A DNA stretch of 10,031 nt, from the NCBI GenBank assembly GCA_002431545.1, contig DJFY01000116.1, positions 8,790 to 18,820 of the forward strand, read 5' to 3'. A program made the translations under genes and the position numbers. The notes below the pieces were generated by a model, which saw nothing but the letters and a program-made list of their open reading frames with translations, was not told where the DNA came from and did not search any database. The first letter of the stretch is position 1. Each line of letters begins with the position of its first letter. This DNA comes from Cellvibrionales bacterium UBA5860 (lineage in GTDB: Bacteria > Pseudomonadota > Gammaproteobacteria > Pseudomonadales > Porticoccaceae). Shown here piece by piece: positions 6,523-10,031 of this stretch.

Positions 6523-7379
6523 GCCTGGCCAAAACGCTGTTGGTGTCGCTGTTATGCTGTTTCGGCGCTTGGGGTGTCGCTGGCGAAACGAAGGGCGAAA
6601 AACCGCCGTTTGGGCAGCGCATTGCTGAGTCACCTTTTGTAGAGTTGTATGTCCTGGAAGAGCTTAAGCAGCTACGTAAGGATATGGCCGCGCAACGGGT
6701 CGAATTGACCCAGCAGGTCGTGGATCGTGAATTGAAGTCGGTCGACCGTGGAGTCGAATACGCCACAGACGCCATAACATACTTTTTTTATCTCATTGCA
6801 GCCGCCAGTTCGATACTTGTCCTGGTAGGCTGGTCGTCGATAAGGGATATAAAAGAACGGGTGCATTCTGATGCGGACCGGCAAATTGCCGGATTAATTG
6901 AAACCTACGAACGGCGCTTGCGTTCAATCGAAAATCAATTGAATGAGAAAACCGACGCCATAGAGGAAAATCGTGAGGAAATTGCGCTGACACAGGAAGT
7001 GCACTCTCTGTGGTTAAAAGCCGGTCAGGAAGCAAGTCCGCACGGGAAAATAGCGATTTACGATCAGATTCTCGCCTTGCAACCGAAAGACACCGAGGCC
7101 CTGAGTTACAAAGCTGACGCGGTTCTGGAATTAAAAGAAGCTCAATGGGCGATCAATCTTTGCAATCAGGCGCTGATCATTGATCCGGACAATAGCCATG
7201 CGCTTTATCAGTTGGCTTGCGCTTACACGGCGATGAACCAATTTGATGAGGCGGTTAAATATCTTCTGGAGGCGATCCAGCGCTCCGAAATTTACCGGGA
7301 GGAATTGTCAACGGACCCGGCGCTGGAAGCGCTGCGACATTATCCTCCGTTTCAGCAGCTGATCGAAAACGCAGTCTGA
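6510..7379 (+). CDS. Membrane protein with coiled coil and TPR repeats, function unknown
   Basis: A 289-residue protein I do not recognise as a named family. Order of parts: a probable Sec signal peptide (1-25, hydrophobic LLVSLLCCFGAWGVAG); a charged, helical stretch likely in the periplasm (26-88); one transmembrane helix (about 90-109, YFFYLIAAASSILVLVGW); a charged coiled coil (about 112-165); and two to three TPR units (about 170-255, with AIYDQILALQPKDTEALSYK and AINLCNQALIIDPDNSHALY). The tail ends in the TDPALEALRHYPPFQQLI form often seen at the end of bacterial TPR proteins. Basic residues just after the membrane helix put the coiled coil and TPRs in the cytoplasm. The ATG lies inside the end of ask (13-nt overlap), so translation is probably coupled. 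It could be a scaffold or sensor for the neighbouring proteins; no catalytic motif is seen. Confidence 0.75.
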   Translation: MCRVSLAKTLLVSLLCCFGAWGVAGETKGEKPPFGQRIAESPFVELYVLEELKQLRKDMAAQRVELTQQVVDRELKSVDRGVEYATDAITYFFYLIAAASSILVLVGWSSIRDIKERVHSDADRQIAGLIETYERRLRSIENQLNEKTDAIEENREEIALTQEVHSLWLKAGQEASPHGKIAIYDQILALQPKDTEALSYKADAVLELKEAQWAINLCNQALIIDPDNSHALYQLACAYTAMNQFDEAVKYLLEAIQRSEIYREELSTDPALEALRHYPPFQQLIENAV

Positions 7380-7386
7380 TACCGCG

Positions 7387-8046
7387 GTGGAACCTGCCCG
7401 TGTTCTAAAAGGTGCTCACGATTCCTTTGTCTTCCACGGCATCGAAGCGCTAAAACCAAACCATCCGAGTGTCGCGCCCAGACATCGTGCCAATGTCGAT
7501 TCCGGAAGTACTGGCTCGGTTCTCTGGCACGCGAGCTACTTGCTGGTGGATTACCTTGCGACGCTCCGTAACATTAGTCCAGCAAATCAGGTTCTGGAGC
7601 TGGGTTGTGGTTGGGGATTGGCATCGACCTATGTCAGTAAACGTTTTGGGGCGCGCGTTACCGCCACGGATTGTGATGCCAATGCCTTGTACTTGCAGAA
7701 TATTTTAAGTGCGACCAATCGAACCCGTGTTCATACCCGACAGCTGAGTTTTTCCGATTTGGCGGAAATTGATTTATCCGGGTTCAATCTGTTGATTGGA
7801 TCCGAGATCTGCTATGCCCCGTCAACCCTGCCTCAACTGGAAAACCTGATTCATCGGTTTGCTACTCAAGGTGGTGCCTCCCTGGTCTTGGCGGATCGCG
7901 GTAACGATCTTTTTTTCCGGCTCGGGCGGGCATTGTCGCGGCGTTACCGCGCACGTTTAACGCCCGTATCTTTGTCGTTCCCGGTGCCGGCGAGGGGTTA
8001 TGTTCTTCATGTCGAATTTGAGTGTGGCGATGCTCAGTCAGGATGA
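7387..8046 (+). CDS. Class I SAM-dependent methyltransferase, substrate unknown
   Basis: A 219-residue Rossmann-fold methyltransferase resembling the METTL21/PF10294-type lysine methyltransferase group. The SAM-binding motif I is VLELGCGWGLAS (69-80), followed by the acidic residue of motif post-I in VTATDCDANAL (91-101) and a motif II-like segment NLLIGSEICYA (134-144). The segment STGSVLWHASYLLVDYL (41-57) matches the lead-in typical of that group. The target may be a protein or a small molecule; the sequence does not say which. Start is GTG, 7 nt after the TPR gene stop, without a strong ribosome site, suggesting coupled translation. Its 3' end overlaps the symporter gene by 47 nt. Confidence 0.8.
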   Translation: MEPARVLKGAHDSFVFHGIEALKPNHPSVAPRHRANVDSGSTGSVLWHASYLLVDYLATLRNISPANQVLELGCGWGLASTYVSKRFGARVTATDCDANALYLQNILSATNRTRVHTRQLSFSDLAEIDLSGFNLLIGSEICYAPSTLPQLENLIHRFATQGGASLVLADRGNDLFFRLGRALSRRYRARLTPVSLSFPVPARGYVLHVEFECGDAQSG

Positions 8047-9508
8047 ATCGACCCTAACAGCGCTATCTTTCCTGGGGTTTTTGCTGATATTTGCCGGTGT
8101 AGGTCTATCCTCGATCTTCAAAAGTCGAGGAACCATGCGCGATTATTACCTGGCCGATCGAACTGTTAAGCCCTGGCTAGTAGGTTTGTCCGCTGTGGCC
8201 ACCAACAACAGCGGTTATATGTTTATCGGGGTTATCGGTTATACCTACGCCACCGGGTTGGCTTCGATCTGGCTGATGATCGGCTGGATAGCTGGCGATT
8301 TCCTGGCTTCGCTGTTTGTTCACTCCAGACTCAGATCCGCCACCGGCGACACCAACCAGGTGAGCTATGCCGGTGTACTCAGTCACTGGTATGGCGACCG
8401 ACAACTTCGCCTGCAACGTTTGATCGGGCTTATATCCCTGTTGTTTTTAATGGCCTATGCGAGCGCCCAACTTGTTGCCGGAGGCAAAGCGCTACATGTT
8501 TTGTTCCAGTGGCCGTCGTGGCTGGGTGCAGCCATGGGCGCAGTGGTCGTCTCGCTGTACTGCATCGCCGGTGGCATCAGGGCATCTATCTGGACCGATG
8601 CCATACAGTCCTGCGTGATGATAGTCGCTATGGGAGCCTTACTTGTCGTGGCGGTCCATACTATCGGCGGGCTCGACCAAGCCATGAAGCAAATGGGGCA
8701 GGTCGAAGGCTTTCTGGATTGGTTTCCGCGGGAGCTCGCGCTGCCGGGTGTTGGGGGAGGCGTCCTCTTTGCTCTTGGCTGGCTATTTGCAGGATTTTCA
8801 GTGATTGGTCAGCCCCACATCATGGTGCGTTTTATGACGCTGAGTAAGACCAGTGACATGCGCCGGGCGCGAACCTGGTACTATCTGTGGTTCACCGGCT
8901 TTTATGGCCTGGCGACCGGTGTTGGCATGCTGTCCCGCGTTTATTTGCCTGACGGCCCCAACTTTGATGCGGAGCTGGCTTTGCCGATCATGGCGCTCGA
9001 GCTGCTGCCACCGGTGGGTGTCGGTTTGATACTTGCTGGAATTTTCGCCGCCACCATGTCGACCGCCGATTCTCTGGTGTTGAGCTGTTCTGCTGCGATC
9101 ACGCACGATTTATCATTAAAAGCCATACAGCGGCCGCTTCTTATCAGGCTTGCTACGCTGCTTGTCACCGGGTCCGCGTTGGGGCTGGCACTAACGAGCA
9201 ATGAGAGCGTATTTAATCTCGTCATTCTATCTTGGTCGGCCCTGGCAAGCGCCTTCGCGCCGTTGCTGTTATTCCTCTGTCTTGGGTACAAACCGGGCGA
9301 ATACTGGAGTATCACAGTGGTGCTGGTAGGATTGTTAGTAGCTATCGCCTGGCGGATGATGGGCTGGCAAGATTGGTTATACGAAGGTCTGCCCGGCATG
9401 CTTACAGGCAGTGTGTTGATTTATCTGGCATGTGCGAGGCGTCGGGTAAGCAGTACTGACGGGCTGGTCAGCAGTCAAGACAGCGGCGAAATTTCACCTA
9501 ACTCATAA
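8000..9508 (+). CDS. Sodium:solute symporter, PutP-like (SSS family)
   Basis: A 502-residue inner-membrane transporter of the SSS family with about 13 hydrophobic segments. PutP-like signatures are GLSAVATNNSGYMFIG (62-77, substrate/Na+ site in TM2), GGIRASIWTD (191-200), GQPHIMVRFM (270-279) and FAATMSTADSLVLSCSAAIT (349-368), where the MST serine and threonine correspond to Na+-site residues of PutP. Proline is the most likely substrate; ectoine or a betaine is possible given its place in an ect operon, and that is inference. The start could be ATG at 8000 or ATG at 8009, which sits 11 nt after GAGGGG (7992-7997); a third in-frame ATG is at 8030. It overlaps the methyltransferase gene by 47 nt and is the last gene of the run. 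Confidence 0.9.
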   Translation: MFFMSNLSVAMLSQDESTLTALSFLGFLLIFAGVGLSSIFKSRGTMRDYYLADRTVKPWLVGLSAVATNNSGYMFIGVIGYTYATGLASIWLMIGWIAGDFLASLFVHSRLRSATGDTNQVSYAGVLSHWYGDRQLRLQRLIGLISLLFLMAYASAQLVAGGKALHVLFQWPSWLGAAMGAVVVSLYCIAGGIRASIWTDAIQSCVMIVAMGALLVVAVHTIGGLDQAMKQMGQVEGFLDWFPRELALPGVGGGVLFALGWLFAGFSVIGQPHIMVRFMTLSKTSDMRRARTWYYLWFTGFYGLATGVGMLSRVYLPDGPNFDAELALPIMALELLPPVGVGLILAGIFAATMSTADSLVLSCSAAITHDLSLKAIQRPLLIRLATLLVTGSALGLALTSNESVFNLVILSWSALASAFAPLLLFLCLGYKPGEYWSITVVLVGLLVAIAWRMMGWQDWLYEGLPGMLTGSVLIYLACARRRVSSTDGLVSSQDSGEISPNS

Positions 9509-9514
9509 CGCCAA

Positions 9515-9560
9515 GGTCAGGGAAAGGACGTATTCACTGACCCAGCGCACATTCTTTTTT
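9515..9560. repeat. Inverted repeat after the symporter, possible terminator or dispersed repeat
   Basis: GGTCAG (9515-9520) and CTGACC (9537-9542) form a 6-bp stem with a 16-nt loop containing GGACGTATTCAC, followed 12 nt later by a run of six T (9555-9560). It begins 7 nt past the symporter stop. The stem is too weak and the T-run too far for a classical intrinsic terminator. The loop sequence reminds me of short intergenic repeats scattered in some gammaproteobacterial genomes, which cannot be verified here. Confidence 0.35.
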
Positions 9561-9585
9561 GTCTTTGCCCCGATAATCGATAACA

Positions 9586-9609
9586 GCCATATACTTTTCA
9601 TGATATGGC
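9586..9609. repeat. Inverted repeat in the symporter-hydrogenase gap
   Basis: GCCATAT (9586-9592) and ATATGGC (9603-9609) are perfectly complementary across a 10-nt AT-rich loop. No T-run follows on either strand, so it is not an obvious terminator. It could be a regulator site or part of the transcript end structure. Confidence 0.4.
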
Positions 9610-9674
9610 CAAAATCAAGCAGTTTAATACTGAACGTTAATCCGCCAACTAATCGGCTTGTCATTCCCTTCTAG

Positions 9675-9739
9675 TACAGTGCCACTGTTGGCGTCGTAGA
9701 ATGAAGGGTATCGTCGTGCATACAGTACCGCTCTAGGCG
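9675..9739 (+). repeat. Pair of 19-bp direct repeats upstream of the last gene
   Basis: TACAGTGCCACTGTTGGCG (9675-9693) and TACAGTACCGCTCTAGGCG (9721-9739) match at 15 of 19 positions and start 46 bp apart. The second copy ends 11 bp before the ATG of the last gene and just before its AGGTGA ribosome site (9741-9746). The first copy also contains the small inverted repeat ACAGT-GCC-ACTGT. These could be operator half-sites or a local duplication. Confidence 0.45.
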
Positions 9740-9750
9740 CAGGTGAGTTC

Positions 9751-10031
9751 ATGAATCAAGCAGACAGGACTTTCGTTATCAGACGCGAGGATCTGCAAGG
9801 GCTCTTCGATGTACTGATTACGCGCGGTTATACGCCGGTTGGCCCCACCGTTCGCGATGGGGCCATCATTTATGACCAGTTGGACGGTGTTGACGATTTG
9901 CCAATGGGCTGGACCGAAGACCAGGACGCCGGGCGCTATCGCTTGCAACGGCGGGACGACGAGGCCCTGTTCGGGTTCAACAATGGCCCGCACTCCTGGA
10001 AGAAGTATCTGTTCCCGCCGCGCTCGAAACT
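9751..10031 (+). CDS. Iron-sulfur / sulfhydrogenase beta-subunit-like protein (5' part)
   Basis: The first 93 complete codons of a gene that continues past the window edge. The N-terminal region resembles the 4Fe-4S dicluster proteins of the HydB/HyhB (sulfhydrogenase beta subunit) and AsrA group. A variable lead (MNQADRTFVIRREDLQGLFD) precedes GAIIYDQLDGVDDLPMGW and the family block FGFNNGPHSWKKYLFPP (about 74-90). The iron-sulfur cysteines would lie downstream, so they cannot be checked. Members normally pass electrons between NAD(P)H-reacting subunits and a NiFe hydrogenase or sulfite/sulfur reductase. Start is ATG with AGGTGA 4 nt upstream. It is a separate transcription unit from the ect genes, given the 242-nt gap with repeats. 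Confidence 0.7.
   Translation, partial: MNQADRTFVIRREDLQGLFDVLITRGYTPVGPTVRDGAIIYDQLDGVDDLPMGWTEDQDAGRYRLQRRDDEALFGFNNGPHSWKKYLFPPRSK

Noticed and set aside
8941..9399. 152-codon minus-strand frame inside the symporter
   Set aside because: It is antisense to conserved membrane segments and has a low-complexity Ser/Thr/Asn-rich translation typical of a shadow frame.
9733..9993. 86-codon minus-strand frame over the last gene
   Set aside because: The plus-strand frame has a ribosome site and a recognisable family block; the antisense frame has neither.

Overview
This window carries a complete ectoine/5-hydroxyectoine biosynthesis locus, extended by several less usual genes. The content (ectR divergent from ectABCD with a specialised aspartokinase, mixed ATG/GTG/TTG starts, GC near 50%, a PutP-like sodium symporter, and the start of a sulfhydrogenase-type iron-sulfur subunit) suggests a salt-adapted, probably marine or saline-habitat gammaproteobacterium. 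The sequence alone does not fix a genus.

Layout. Positions 1-146 are AT-rich with no recognisable gene. A MarR-family regulator, EctR (671-147, minus strand, TTG start), is separated by 371 noncoding bases from the plus-strand cluster. Near 911-959 this intergenic region holds a -10/-35-like promoter overlapped by a 27-bp inverted repeat, the expected position for an EctR operator. Then follow ectA (GTG start), ectB, a 236-nt gap, ectC (TTG start), a 148-nt gap holding a tandem array of ~24-bp repeats that ends in the ectD start site, ectD, a small DksA/TraR-type zinc-finger gene, and the ectoine-type aspartokinase (ask_ect). Three further genes are packed onto it: a coiled-coil/TPR membrane protein overlapping ask by 13 nt, a SAM methyltransferase 7 nt later, and an SSS-family symporter overlapping the methyltransferase by 47 nt. 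After a 242-nt gap with inverted and direct repeats, the 5' end of an iron-sulfur/hydrogenase beta-subunit-like gene runs off the window.

How the genes work together. Ask_Ect supplies aspartyl phosphate. EctB makes L-2,4-diaminobutyrate from aspartate semialdehyde, EctA acetylates it, EctC cyclises it to ectoine, and EctD hydroxylates ectoine to 5-hydroxyectoine. The symporter probably imports a compatible solute such as proline. EctR probably represses the promoter of ectA. The DksA-like protein, the TPR membrane protein and the methyltransferase are not standard ectoine genes. Their packing within the same transcription unit is the most interesting feature of the window, but their roles here are inferred only from context.
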